Below are positions 22,167 to 31,587 of a stretch of 64,000 nt of DNA, piece after piece. Position numbers and translations under genes: made by a program. The notes under the pieces are model-generated. The model was not told the DNA's origin and did no database searches. It saw only the letters and a program-made list of their open reading frames with translations. Source of the stretch: Thalassotalea sp. LPB0316 (lineage in GTDB: Bacteria > Pseudomonadota > Gammaproteobacteria > Enterobacterales > Alteromonadaceae). Position 1 is the first letter of the stretch, and each line of letters begins with the position of its first letter. The stretch spans positions 682,001-746,000 of the forward strand of contig NZ_CP062946.1 of NCBI RefSeq assembly GCF_014898095.1, in the 5' to 3' direction.

Positions 22167-22908
22167 GGATACTTTCCTGCTTAGAGAGATTTTTCTTATT
22201 TTTTGACTGTATCGACGCAATAATGACACCAACTTCAAACAGTAACAACATAGGTAAGGCAAGTAGCGTTTGTGAGATAACATCTGGCGGCGTAAGTAAC
22301 ATCCCAATAACAAACGCACCAACAATTATATACGGGCGTTTTGCTTTTAAACTTTCTGGTGTCGTCACCCCTGTCCAACACAGTAAAATTATGGCAATAG
22401 GAATTTCAAAGGCGACACCAAAGGCAAAGAATATTTTTAAAATAAAATCTAGATAGCTCGATATATCCGTCGCTATTGTGACGCCTTCAGGCGCAACGGA
22501 CGTAAAAAATGCAAACGCCAGTGGAAATACCACAAAATAAGCAAACGCAACACCACAATAAAACAAAAACGAACTACCAAACATTAATGGTGCCACTAGG
22601 CGTTTTTCATTCTGGTACAACCCCGGCGCAATAAACGCCCAAATCTGGTAAAGAATAAATGGAATGGCTAAAAACAATGACAGAATCAGCGTTAGCTTGA
22701 ACGGCGCAAAAAAGGGTGAAGCGACCTCAGTTGCGATCATTTGAGTGCCTTCTGGTAACACGTCGAGTAACGGTTTAGCAATAAATTGATAAAGGTCTTG
22801 AGCAAAGTAAACTAAACCACAAAAAATCAGCAAAACCGCCAATATCGACCTTAACAAGCGCGATCTTAATTCGATTAAGTGATCAAAAAGCGTTGATGAC
22901 TGAGACAT
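22159..22908 (-). CDS. tatC: Sec-independent translocase subunit TatC
   Basis: A 249-aa six-helix integral membrane protein, the twin-arginine signal-peptide receptor of the Tat system. It has the N-terminal [15 protein letters not shown], the conserved FFAPFKL in the first periplasmic loop, and [10 protein letters not shown] before the last helices. The length is normal. It follows tatB with no gap between stop and start. Confidence 0.97.
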   Translation of the reverse strand: MSQSSTLFDHLIELRSRLLRSILAVLLIFCGLVYFAQDLYQFIAKPLLDVLPEGTQMIATEVASPFFAPFKLTLILSLFLAIPFILYQIWAFIAPGLYQNEKRLVAPLMFGSSFLFYCGVAFAYFVVFPLAFAFFTSVAPEGVTIATDISSYLDFILKIFFAFGVAFEIPIAIILLCWTGVTTPESLKAKRPYIIVGAFVIGMLLTPPDVISQTLLALPMLLLFEVGVIIASIQSKNKKNLSKQESIHD

Positions 22909-23250
22909 TTATTCTTGTTTTTCTGTTGATTGCGAAGGCGCTGCGCCATCGTCTTTCTTGGCGTAAGGGCGATTGACCATATCTGCTGCCTCTTTGAGTT
23001 GAGCAACCGATTGTGCGACATCCGGCGAAAGGTTTTCCATATTGGCCTGCTCGGCCTTTTTCAAATTCTCGTGTAATTCATGCACACGCAACTCTTCTTT
23101 GAGTTCGCTTTGAACGTTTTGACTAAACGCTTTAACGTTTCTCACCCAGTTGCGAACAGTGCGTATGGCTGTTGGTAAGCGCTCTGGCCCGAGCACGACA
23201 AGGCCAATTACCATAATAAGTAACAGCTCCCAAAAACCAATATCAAACAT
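22909..23250 (-). CDS. tatB: Sec-independent translocase subunit TatB
   Basis: A 113-aa TatB. It has a short N-terminal transmembrane helix (MFDIGFWELLLIMVIGLVVL), then GPERLPTAIRTVRNWVR as an amphipathic helix and a polar coiled-coil tail. The Glu near residue 8 and the GPERLP hinge are diagnostic for TatB. It lies between tatA and tatC. Confidence 0.96.
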   Translation of the reverse strand: MFDIGFWELLLIMVIGLVVLGPERLPTAIRTVRNWVRNVKAFSQNVQSELKEELRVHELHENLKKAEQANMENLSPDVAQSVAQLKEAADMVNRPYAKKDDGAAPSQSTEKQE

Positions 23251-23254
23251 GAAC

Positions 23255-23467
23255 TTAAGCCTGCTCTTTGTCTTTCTCTGTCGCTTGTTTAGCTTTTTGG
23301 CTTTCGTCGGTTAGCGATTCTGTTTTTTCATCTTCACTCATCGCTTTTTTAAAGCCTTTTACTGCGCTGCCTAAATCGCCACCCATACCACGTAACTTCT
23401 TGGTACCAAATAACAAGATAATAATTACCGCAATAATAACAAGCTGCCAAATACTAATACCGCCCAT
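23255..23467 (-). CDS. tatA: Sec-independent translocase subunit TatA
   Basis: A 70-aa pore-forming subunit of the twin-arginine translocase. It has [20 protein letters not shown] as transmembrane helix, the [14 protein letters not shown] hinge and amphipathic helix, and a charged tail. It is the first gene of the run tatA-tatB-tatC-(unknown)-tatD-GGDEF-hemB. The promoter should lie in the 100 bases shared with the divergent gene at 23568. Confidence 0.96.
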   Translation of the reverse strand: MGGISIWQLVIIAVIIILLFGTKKLRGMGGDLGSAVKGFKKAMSEDEKTESLTDESQKAKQATEKDKEQA

Positions 23468-23567
23468 AGCATTCTCCTAAAATTAAGTTATGATGATTAT
23501 AAAGTGTTGGAAATAAAAAGCACGTATTTCAAGTAACTTGAGTTCGCCATGTGCCGATGGAGTGTCG

Positions 23568-24650
23568 ATGAGCAGAAAAAGTAAAATAACTCAGCTTGTG
23601 TTGTTGGCGTCGAGTTTTTTATGTTTTGCTACTCAGGCACAAGAAACTGGTGATACCCAAAAAGCTCAGAAGCCAGAGAGTGAAATACCACTGACTGAGG
23701 CTGAGCGCAAAACCATTGAGCAAATTGAAGAGCTTGAGCAAAAAGTACTTAGGCCTATCCCTGAATTAAAGCCATTAACCGAATTAACCGTATCGCCAGA
23801 AATGAATGACTGGATGGAAGAAGTGCACCGCGATATTTCTGAATCAGTGCACCAGTCAATGATTTGGTTCGATGGTTTCTTCAACGACAACCCTGGCCAC
23901 GAACTCATGCCAAAATCTCTTGCTAGGATATCAACTTCATGGTTGCCTCGAGCGCGCGATTGGAGTGAGGTCAAAATCAGGTTCAAATTAAAAGCAAAAT
24001 TGCCTTATTTTAAAAACAAAGTAGACGTCATTTTTTCAGATGATGACTACGCCGATCAACTTCCGCTTGAATCAGAGCAGGTAAAAGGTAGCTTTGAAGA
24101 AAGCAGCTTCGCGGCAGCAATCCGCTATATCCACAAACAAGACAGTAAAGAATTTACTGATACTCGTGTCGGTATTTCTGGTAGTGAGCTTTTTGTTCGA
24201 AGCCGCTACAAACGCACACACGTATGGCAAGAAAAGCACAGTTTTATCTTCACACCATCAATAGAGTACTACACTGACGATGGTTTAGGGGCTCGTTTGT
24301 TATTAGAGTATGACTACCAATTAAATCCCGACCACCTATTTCGCCTCAACTACTCTATTCGCGGCTCAGAATCATTTTCAGGTATTCGCTGGAAGCACGG
24401 GTTGTATTACCTGCGTCATATTTCCGATAAAGAAGCGAGCGTCTTTGGTTTTTTAGTTGAAGGTGAGCGCAATGGAGAAAATGGCTTTTTAATTGAAAAC
24501 CACACCTTGAGTTACCGCTATCGCTTCAACGCCATTAAAAAGTGGTTATTTTTCGAGATTGAACCCTTCGTTGAATGGCCAGAAGAAGATAACTATAGCA
24601 CGACGCCAGGTATCGCATTCAAAGTAGAAGGTTATTTCGCTAAGGGGTGA
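23568..24650 (+). CDS. predicted outer-membrane protein of unknown function
   Basis: A 360-aa exported protein; the ATG at 23568 was chosen because GGAG lies 5 bases before it. The signal peptide is about 24 residues, ending ATQAQ. A Glu-rich segment (TEAERKTIEQIEELEQKV) and a helical MNDWMEEVHRDISESVHQSM part follow. From about residue 130, alternating aromatic/charged strands (FEPFVEWPEE-type endings, YYLRHISDKEASVFGF, NHTLSYRYRFNAI) suggest a beta barrel. It ends AFKVEGYFAKG rather than in a terminal Phe. No function is recognised. It is divergent from the tat operon. Confidence 0.72.
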   Translation: MSRKSKITQLVLLASSFLCFATQAQETGDTQKAQKPESEIPLTEAERKTIEQIEELEQKVLRPIPELKPLTELTVSPEMNDWMEEVHRDISESVHQSMIWFDGFFNDNPGHELMPKSLARISTSWLPRARDWSEVKIRFKLKAKLPYFKNKVDVIFSDDDYADQLPLESEQVKGSFEESSFAAAIRYIHKQDSKEFTDTRVGISGSELFVRSRYKRTHVWQEKHSFIFTPSIEYYTDDGLGARLLLEYDYQLNPDHLFRLNYSIRGSESFSGIRWKHGLYYLRHISDKEASVFGFLVEGERNGENGFLIENHTLSYRYRFNAIKKWLFFEIEPFVEWPEEDNYSTTPGIAFKVEGYFAKG

Positions 24651-24730
24651 GCCTACTAGCGGCTATAATTATCTGAATAAATATCAGGTGATATCTATCG
24701 GGTTCAGTCAAATCGGGAGGAGCTAGATTG

Positions 24731-24790
24731 TACCAATTGCAGAAGTAAGCCAACTAGTGCCGTCATCCCGTTGAAGAACGGGATCTCCTA
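24731..24790 (+). repeat. dispersed hairpin repeat, copy 1
   Basis: About 60 bases that recur, inverted and with few changes, at 61682-61740. The core is a perfect hairpin of eight base pairs: ATCCCGTT, loop GAAG, AACGGGAT. It lies in the gap of about 270 bases between two converging genes. It resembles the REP/MITE-type repeats with a CGTCATCCCG core found in many marine gammaproteobacteria. Nothing else is evident in this gap. Confidence 0.8.
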
Positions 24791-24922
24791 CATTTTTTTT
24801 ACTTACATCCATGCAAGCATTTACTTCAATGACGGTGTATTTTTATGAATACACTTTATTCCGTAAATCACTCTCTTGTGCCTGTTACTACCCAGTGAAA
24901 ATTTAAGGTCAGGCATAAGCAG

Positions 24923-25957
24923 CTACAATCTATGCTTAGCTGCTAATAATTTACGTAATGTATCGGGCAACACACTTCTTGCTTTTTCAGTTATTGCGAG
25001 TTCATTTTTTTGCCACAAAACGCCTAAATATATAACGAACAAACCAAGCAAGGTTAAGGAAATCGGGAATAACCAACTCTCTTTAAAGACATTTGATGCA
25101 AGATGGCTAATATAACCGCAGCATCCTATTGCGCCAAAAACAACAAATACCCGTCTGATAATTAATACACCGATAAAGATCATGCCCAAGTTTATGGTGA
25201 AATAGATAAACTTTGCCAATTCACTATCTGAAGATTGAGAAGACAAGCCACCCCAAAAGGCAATCACACCAAAAAGGTAAAGCCAAAACGAATAATCAGC
25301 TTTACTGGTTGAGCGTACCTCAACATAAAAAGCTACAGCTATCATGAGTAACCCAGTATACATAGAGACTACTTTTCTTAACTGCCAACTATTTTCGTCG
25401 CCATAGATCATCACCGATAGATCCATGCTCAAGTACCAAAGTGTTACGGCAATCGGCATAATCAAAAATGGGTATTTGTATTTTCGCGCGATGATCACAC
25501 CCACAGCGAGCGTACTTAACTCCATATAGAGCCAATGCCATTTAATCGTTCGGTGGTACTGGCGGTAGACACTTTCATCTGGCCATACCCCTAGGGCTTG
25601 TTGCAAGCCATAAACGGCTAATGGTGTTAAGGCAATAACAAAAGTACCACAAATGCCAGCAGGAATAGCTAAACCTTTAGCTTTGAAATGATTGGTAAGT
25701 TTCAGTCCAACAGCGGCATAGAATAATGAAATGAAGAAAATGCCGAGGCCGCCAAATGATTCCCAACCTAAGTTCATGAACAGCGTCATTGCGCCAATCG
25801 CGAGCATCCCACCGAGGTAATAAAGCACATGGGTAAAATCAAATTTAGGCGTAATTTCAGGTTGTTGTTTGAAAAATGCTATGAGCTGGTTAGCTTGCTG
25901 TGATGAAATAATATTTTCTTTAACTGCGCCTTCCAACTGCTCTCTATTGATATTCAT
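24923..25957 (-). CDS. DUF2157-type multi-pass membrane protein
   Basis: A 344-aa protein, start ATG at 25957 with AAGGAGT upstream. The N terminus (MNINREQLEGAVKENIISSQQANQLIAFF) is a soluble helical segment typical of DUF2157 proteins, followed by about ten hydrophobic helices from residue 45 on, starting VLYYLGGMLAIGAMTLF. The function of the family is unknown. Monocistronic, converging with the gene at 23568. Confidence 0.78.
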   Translation of the reverse strand: MNINREQLEGAVKENIISSQQANQLIAFFKQQPEITPKFDFTHVLYYLGGMLAIGAMTLFMNLGWESFGGLGIFFISLFYAAVGLKLTNHFKAKGLAIPAGICGTFVIALTPLAVYGLQQALGVWPDESVYRQYHRTIKWHWLYMELSTLAVGVIIARKYKYPFLIMPIAVTLWYLSMDLSVMIYGDENSWQLRKVVSMYTGLLMIAVAFYVEVRSTSKADYSFWLYLFGVIAFWGGLSSQSSDSELAKFIYFTINLGMIFIGVLIIRRVFVVFGAIGCCGYISHLASNVFKESWLFPISLTLLGLFVIYLGVLWQKNELAITEKARSVLPDTLRKLLAAKHRL

Positions 25958-26039
25958 GAAACACTCCTTCGCTTGTTGTGCCGCCAATTTGAGCAATAAG
26001 CAATACTTAAGGCATGTAACCTACAGTAGCATAACTAGC

Positions 26040-28631
26040 TTAAGCCTTGAGCTTATGACTATCGATCAACTCAGCAATTGACGACTCAATCTTAGTTGGT
26101 CGGCTAATGTGGTAGCCCTGACCAAATTCACAACCAACGCCTTGTAGTTTCTTCAGCATAGTTTCAGATTCAATACCTTCAGCGACAATGCGGTAGCCAA
26201 ATTGCTCACCCAGCTCGTTCAGCGCTTTGACCAAAGTAAGGTTCTTGTCGCTATTATTGAGCGTGCGAATAAAGCTGCGATCTAGCTTAATAAACTCAAA
26301 CGGATAACTGTGTAAAAAACTGAAAGACGAAACCCCGGCGCCATAATCATCAAGCGCCAATTTCACGCCAAAGTCTTTTAATTTTCGCAACCCTTTGTGA
26401 GCTAATTCAGTATGCTGGGTAAACGCCGACTCATTAAACTCTAAAATCAGTCGCTCAGGCTCAACGGTATTTTGCTTAATTAAGGCAATTAACTTATTGA
26501 GTTGATTTGCTTGAGTGAGCTGTCGACCAGATAAATTCACCCCAATAAATGCGTTATTGTATTGGCTGTGATCTTGCCACTGAGCTAACTGTTGGCAAAC
26601 CTCTTCAATAACCCATGTTTCAATATCGAGAATAATGCCGGTTTCTTCAGCCATAAACAAAAACTGACTCGGCGTGAGCAAACCTTTGGTCGGGTGCTTC
26701 CAGCGCAGCAATGCTTCAAAGCCAATGGCATTAGTACTATCTAGGTTGGAGATTTGTTGATAATGTAATTCGAACTCTTGTCGCTTAATAGCCGCGCGAA
26801 GTTCCTGCTCTAACGACATATTTTCAAGTAACTTTTCACGCATACTTTCATCGAAAAAGACAAAGCGACCGCGACCTAAGCTTTTGGCTTGATACATGGC
26901 GGCATCAGCATCGCGTAAAATTTCATTGGCATCGTTGTATTGATGGCTACACAAGGCAATACCAATACTTGCATTAGAGTAAAGTTCATTGCCGTCGTAT
27001 ACAAAAGGTTCAGCGATTCTGTCGATAATACGCGAACAGACATCTTCAACGTCTTCTTGGCTCTGCATAGAATCGAGTAAAACGACGAATTCATCACCGC
27101 CCAATCGCGCCAGTAAATCGTTATCGCGTACACAAAATTTTAGGCGGTTTGCTATTTCAACTAAAAATTCATCACCGGCGTGATGACCTAAGGTATCGTT
27201 GATCATTTTAAAGCGATCTAAATCGATAAACAGCACAGCAAAGCGATTTTGCGGATGGCGCTTAATATGGCGAAGTGCAAAGCTCAAACGATCGGAAAAC
27301 ATCGCTCGATTCGGCAGTGTTGTCAGTGAATCGTGATGTGCTTCGTGATAAAGCTTGGCCTCAGCTTTCCGGCGCTCCTCTACTTGCATACGCAAATTGA
27401 GGTTACTAATTTGCAATTCTTTAGTGCGTTCATTAACCAAACGCTCTAAATCATCTTTATTCTTTTGCTCTTGCAACTGGTGATTTTTCTGGCTGATCGC
27501 GCTAGCGATGTGATCGGCGATAAAGCGAATAATTTCTAAATCGTCTCGCTGATAAGCATTTTCTTGATAAAAATCTTGCAGCGCTAGCACACCGATCACT
27601 TCACCTTGGTACATTAAAGGGGCAGAGAGCCAAGCTTTCGGTAAACTGTTATTAAACTGAGTAAAAGATAAGTCTTGCGCTTCAATGGTACCGCTAGAAG
27701 ATAAACTCACCAACTGTTGTTCAGCAAGCAATAAAGGTGCTGACAAAACAATTGTCCGCTCAGTTAAACCCGACTTGCGCCGACTTGAGTTAATCTCAAT
27801 AATTTGTTCATTGACAATGTACGGGTATTCTAACTTGTATCCGTCATTCGACAGCAGGCTGATAAAAAAGTTTTTCGCCGGCAGAAGTTTTTTCACTTGC
27901 GTATGCAGCGCTTGGTAGAACTGCTGAATATCATCGCTTGAGGCGGTAATTTCTGAAATCGCGAGCAAAACCTTATGCACATTTTCAGCTTTTTTTCGTT
28001 CGACAATTTCTTTTTGTAATTGCGCATTAGCCTGGGTTAGTTTGCGTGTGCGCTCGGCAATACTATGTTCAAGCGACTGACGAGAACGCACCCGATCAAT
28101 TGCCGTTACAATGTGCTCACTAATAAAGGTCAATAAATCAGCATCGGCTTTGTCAAAAGCTAGGTCGGCTTGATAGCTTTGGATAGCAATCACGCCAATC
28201 ACTTTATTGCCGCGCTTCAAAGGAGCGCCGAGCCACTCTAAACAATGACAATGATGGCTTTGCAATTTAGCTGGATAAAAGTGTTGAGTGCGAGCCTCTT
28301 TATAGACTTGTGCGCTCAAGCCTGTTTGCCAATCTTCAACTGAAGTATTGACGATAAGCTCGGCATCAACATTATTTTGCATGTAAGCTAATTCAAGTTG
28401 TTGATGCTGATTAACTATAGCGATGTGAAAGTTTTTAGTACGGAAAATCGGCTCTACCACAGAAGCAAGTGCGGTATAAAAAGCGTTCATGTCAGTCACA
28501 GTAGCCGCCAACTCCGACAGAGTTAACAGGTTAGACTGCATGTTTTTGAGGTGTCGGTACTTCTTGAGTAACGACTTAAATTTTGGCAGCTGTCGAGCAG
28601 CAATAAAACTATCGCTCGCCTTGCATTCCAT
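26040..28631 (-). CDS. GAF-GAF-GGDEF-EAL cyclic-di-GMP enzyme
   Basis: An 863-aa soluble signalling protein. In order: a GAF domain (about 30-185), a coiled coil (SLEHSIAERTRKLTQANAQL), a second GAF domain (about 220-380), another coiled coil, a GGDEF domain with intact GGDEF and an RDND inhibition site five residues before it, and an EAL domain. The EAL residues look complete: EALLRW, GVNLSGRQL, EFNES, LDDYGAG, KLDRSFI, AEGIES and FGQGYH. Both synthesis and hydrolysis of c-di-GMP are therefore possible. The GAF ligand is unknown. No membrane segment or signal peptide. Confidence 0.93.
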   Translation of the reverse strand: MECKASDSFIAARQLPKFKSLLKKYRHLKNMQSNLLTLSELAATVTDMNAFYTALASVVEPIFRTKNFHIAIVNQHQQLELAYMQNNVDAELIVNTSVEDWQTGLSAQVYKEARTQHFYPAKLQSHHCHCLEWLGAPLKRGNKVIGVIAIQSYQADLAFDKADADLLTFISEHIVTAIDRVRSRQSLEHSIAERTRKLTQANAQLQKEIVERKKAENVHKVLLAISEITASSDDIQQFYQALHTQVKKLLPAKNFFISLLSNDGYKLEYPYIVNEQIIEINSSRRKSGLTERTIVLSAPLLLAEQQLVSLSSSGTIEAQDLSFTQFNNSLPKAWLSAPLMYQGEVIGVLALQDFYQENAYQRDDLEIIRFIADHIASAISQKNHQLQEQKNKDDLERLVNERTKELQISNLNLRMQVEERRKAEAKLYHEAHHDSLTTLPNRAMFSDRLSFALRHIKRHPQNRFAVLFIDLDRFKMINDTLGHHAGDEFLVEIANRLKFCVRDNDLLARLGGDEFVVLLDSMQSQEDVEDVCSRIIDRIAEPFVYDGNELYSNASIGIALCSHQYNDANEILRDADAAMYQAKSLGRGRFVFFDESMREKLLENMSLEQELRAAIKRQEFELHYQQISNLDSTNAIGFEALLRWKHPTKGLLTPSQFLFMAEETGIILDIETWVIEEVCQQLAQWQDHSQYNNAFIGVNLSGRQLTQANQLNKLIALIKQNTVEPERLILEFNESAFTQHTELAHKGLRKLKDFGVKLALDDYGAGVSSFSFLHSYPFEFIKLDRSFIRTLNNSDKNLTLVKALNELGEQFGYRIVAEGIESETMLKKLQGVGCEFGQGYHISRPTKIESSIAELIDSHKLKA

Positions 28632-28697
28632 TAAGGCTTTCCATTTTATTAGTATTATTTTTAAGCAGTCAGTCTAACAAAAAACACAGACATGACC

Positions 28698-28834
28698 ACC
28701 TTTTTTATAACCTCATGATAAAAAAAAGGTTAACGTTAAGCAATAGTTAGGTATAAACACTGATAATTCATGATTAGCGCAACAACTGCGCTATTTTTGA
28801 ACGTCAAACTAATCGATATAACTGGCGTTAACGT
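28698..28834. promoter_or_regulatory. upstream region of the RND operon with repeated GTTAACGT
   Basis: The gap of about 290 bases before the efflux operon holds an imperfect A/T hairpin (ACCTTTTTTAT against ATAAAAAAAAGGT) and two copies of GTTAACGT at 28729-28736 and 28827-28834. The hairpin may end the GGDEF-EAL side or lie in the efflux leader. The repeated octamer is a candidate operator, but no regulator gene is adjacent. Confidence 0.3.
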
Positions 28835-28922
28835 AAAGTTGTGTAAATAGTATTTTCTCTTTAGCAAAAATCCATAAACTGATGTCATCAAAGAATAAAT
28901 ATCAATGCAAGGTAATAACAAG

Positions 28923-30329
28923 ATGAAGCTAAGTCGGCAGCTCGCTCCCGCCTTTATCACAAGCGTGTTACTAATTGGTTGCGCCACTCAATCGCCACTC
29001 GACGAGCAAGCGATACTTGAGCACGCACCTAACCAATGGCAGCAGGCCAAACAAGATCGCGAGCTCAACACCCAATGGTTAGCCACCGCAAGTAGTCCAC
29101 AATTAGCAGCCTTAGTAGAACAAGCACTCAGTAGTAATCGTCAGTTAAAGCAACAAGCACTCGATTTAGCGATTCAAGCCGAACAAGTTAATATTAACGA
29201 TGCGGCGCTTTGGCCAGAAATCGACTTTTCCCTTACCAGCTCTCGACAATCGTCTGGTGAACCAAGACGCTACAGCAACACCAATAATGTCGCTATCGAT
29301 GTCAGCTATGAAATTGATATTTGGGGTAAACTTTCAGATTCAGCGAAACAAAGCCACTTGCTCTACCTATCTACCAAAGCCAATTATCAAGCGGCGCGAA
29401 ATCAGTTAATCACCGATGTCATTAATAGTTATTTCGCGCTGATCAGCGCTCAACGACTCAAAGCTTTAGTTGAACAGCGCGTCGCCCTATCAAAAGAAAA
29501 CTTAGACATTATTCTCTCGGGCTACAAACAAGGTCTAAATGAAGCGCTTGATGTGTATCTTGCCCGCAATGACCTAAATGCTGAACTATCTTCATTAGCA
29601 GCTCAGGAAGCTCAATTACAACAAGCCAGTGCTACCCTTGAATACTTAGTCGGTGATTACCCTAGTGGTTTGCTTGCTGCATCAGGAGAGTTGCCGGCAG
29701 TGCTCGATAATATATTACTCGGTGTGCCCTCAGAGCTGATCAAACAAAAACCGGTACTACAAGCCAATTGGTACCAATTGCTCGCCCAAGATGCTGCCCT
29801 CGCATTTGCCCATAAGCAACGTTTTCCAAGTATTCGAATCAGCGGTAGTTATGGTAGCCAAGCCAATCAATTAGATGACTTATTATCTGGCTCTTCTGTT
29901 GCATGGTCGTTATTAGGCGGGTTAACTATGCCGTTATTTAATGCTGGTGAACTCAAGTCAATCGAACAACAGCAACGTTTGAAGTTACAACAACAAGAGC
30001 AAGCGTATATCGATAGTGTTTATCAAGCGTTCTTGGATGTTGAACGTGGTATCAATTTAGAAAGCAGCTTGCAAGAGCAATATCAGCGAACCTTGGCAGC
30101 ACAAGAAAATGCCGTCATTGCTCAAACGCTAGCGTTTGAGCAATATCAAAATGGCCTAGTGAGTTACACCACGGTTCTCGATGCCCAAGAACGCGCTTTT
30201 AATGCACAAAGCAATGTTATTTCATTAAAAAATCAATTAATTACTAATCGCGTAAACCTATATGTAGCCCTAGGCGGTGACTATAGCCAAGGTTTACTGT
30301 TACAAGAGCGTCTGACCAATGATGAATAA
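28923..30329 (+). CDS. RND efflux outer-membrane lipoprotein (TolC/NodT family)
   Basis: A 468-aa outer-membrane channel of a tripartite efflux pump. The ATG at 28923 has AAGG ten bases before it; an in-frame ATG at 28905 lacks a ribosome site. The signal peptide ends in lipobox LLIGC, so the mature protein is lipid-anchored as in OprM/NodT. Two outer-membrane efflux repeats follow (VSYEIDIWGKLSDSAKQS; LLGGLTMPLFNAGELKS) with long coiled-coil helices. It overlaps the next gene by 11 bases. Confidence 0.93.
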   Translation: MKLSRQLAPAFITSVLLIGCATQSPLDEQAILEHAPNQWQQAKQDRELNTQWLATASSPQLAALVEQALSSNRQLKQQALDLAIQAEQVNINDAALWPEIDFSLTSSRQSSGEPRRYSNTNNVAIDVSYEIDIWGKLSDSAKQSHLLYLSTKANYQAARNQLITDVINSYFALISAQRLKALVEQRVALSKENLDIILSGYKQGLNEALDVYLARNDLNAELSSLAAQEAQLQQASATLEYLVGDYPSGLLAASGELPAVLDNILLGVPSELIKQKPVLQANWYQLLAQDAALAFAHKQRFPSIRISGSYGSQANQLDDLLSGSSVAWSLLGGLTMPLFNAGELKSIEQQQRLKLQQQEQAYIDSVYQAFLDVERGINLESSLQEQYQRTLAAQENAVIAQTLAFEQYQNGLVSYTTVLDAQERAFNAQSNVISLKNQLITNRVNLYVALGGDYSQGLLLQERLTNDE

Positions 30330-31587
30330 AAAATATTTACTTCCTATCGCGATAGTTGCCACAACCGTGTTGGTGATATTTTTCATCACCAGTAATCCGC
30401 CAAGCGCGAAAAGAGGGCGCGGCGTACCAACAACGCAATTGGTTGTTGAAACTAAAACGCTAGCACCACAACGTTATCAAGTGATTATTGAGAGTTTTGG
30501 CACCGTAAAACCTCGCACAAAAAGCTCTTTAGTCACACAAGTATCAGGACAAATTTTGTCTATCAGCCCGAACTTCAGAGAAGGTGGCACATTTAAAAAG
30601 GGCGAAGTCTTGGTAAAGCTCGACGATAGAGATTATCGCGCCGATGTCAAAATTGCCCGTGCAGCTGTATTTTCTGCCCAACAAGCCTTAGCGGAAGAAA
30701 AAGCGCGTAGTAAGCAAGCATTAACTGACTGGAATCGGCTTGCCAATGGTGAAACACCCACCGATTTAGTCTTGCGTAAGCCTCAATTAGAAGCAGCAAA
30801 AGCGAGCTTAATGTCAGCACAAGCACAGTTAGAAATTAAAGAGCTCGCGCTTGAACGCAGCCAAGTGATCGCGCCATTTGATGGCCGCGTACTCGACAAA
30901 CAAGTAGACGTAGGCCAAGTGGTATCGAGTAATACTCAACTAGCCAGTATTTACGCGACGGATTACGTCGAGATCAGACTACCTATCAACAACAATGATC
31001 TCGCGTTAATGACCTTGCCCGAATCGTTTAAAGCCTCAAATATCATTGATGTTGCCTTTAGTTCAACGCTAGTCGGTAAGCAACGCTGGCAAGGTCAGGT
31101 TATTCGTTCTGAAGCCGCAATAGACGACAGCTCACAACAGCTTTATGTCGTCGCTCAAATCAATCAACCGTTTGAAGTTAACAAAAATCAACCCGTACCG
31201 ATAAAAATTGGCCAATACTTAACGGCCAATATCGCTGGCAACGTACTAAATGACGCCCTCGTTGTACCAAATAATACGATTTATCAAGGTAGCTATGTTT
31301 ATACCGTTAGTGATGGCCGAGTTTACCGTAAAGCCGTTGATATTTTATGGCAAAACAGTGAAGAAGCGATTATTGCCAATGGGTTAAGTGCTGGTGATCA
31401 GCTCGTCATGACTTCCTTAGGTCAAGTAAGTTCGGGCACCAAGGTCGCGATTTTAGGCGACCAACCTATCGAAAAAAGTAAACGCGAGCAGCCGGTCAAG
31501 CTCTCAAACAAAAGATCTGAAACCACGATCGGCGACGGCCAAGCTAAAACTGCCAATCAGGCAAAGATTGAGGAGGCAAACCTATGA
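30319..31587 (+). CDS. RND efflux periplasmic adaptor (membrane fusion protein)
   Basis: A 422-aa HlyD/AcrA-type adaptor. One N-terminal transmembrane anchor (about 5-24), a lipoyl half (SFGTVKPRTKSSLVTQVSGQ), a helical hairpin (about 105-175), the second lipoyl half (VIAPFDGRVLDKQVDVGQVV) and beta-barrel domains. The C-terminal 35 residues are a charged tail. Genes on both sides overlap it (11 and 4 bases), so the three pump parts are made together. Confidence 0.93.
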   Translation: MMNKKYLLPIAIVATTVLVIFFITSNPPSAKRGRGVPTTQLVVETKTLAPQRYQVIIESFGTVKPRTKSSLVTQVSGQILSISPNFREGGTFKKGEVLVKLDDRDYRADVKIARAAVFSAQQALAEEKARSKQALTDWNRLANGETPTDLVLRKPQLEAAKASLMSAQAQLEIKELALERSQVIAPFDGRVLDKQVDVGQVVSSNTQLASIYATDYVEIRLPINNNDLALMTLPESFKASNIIDVAFSSTLVGKQRWQGQVIRSEAAIDDSSQQLYVVAQINQPFEVNKNQPVPIKIGQYLTANIAGNVLNDALVVPNNTIYQGSYVYTVSDGRVYRKAVDILWQNSEEAIIANGLSAGDQLVMTSLGQVSSGTKVAILGDQPIEKSKREQPVKLSNKRSETTIGDGQAKTANQAKIEEANL

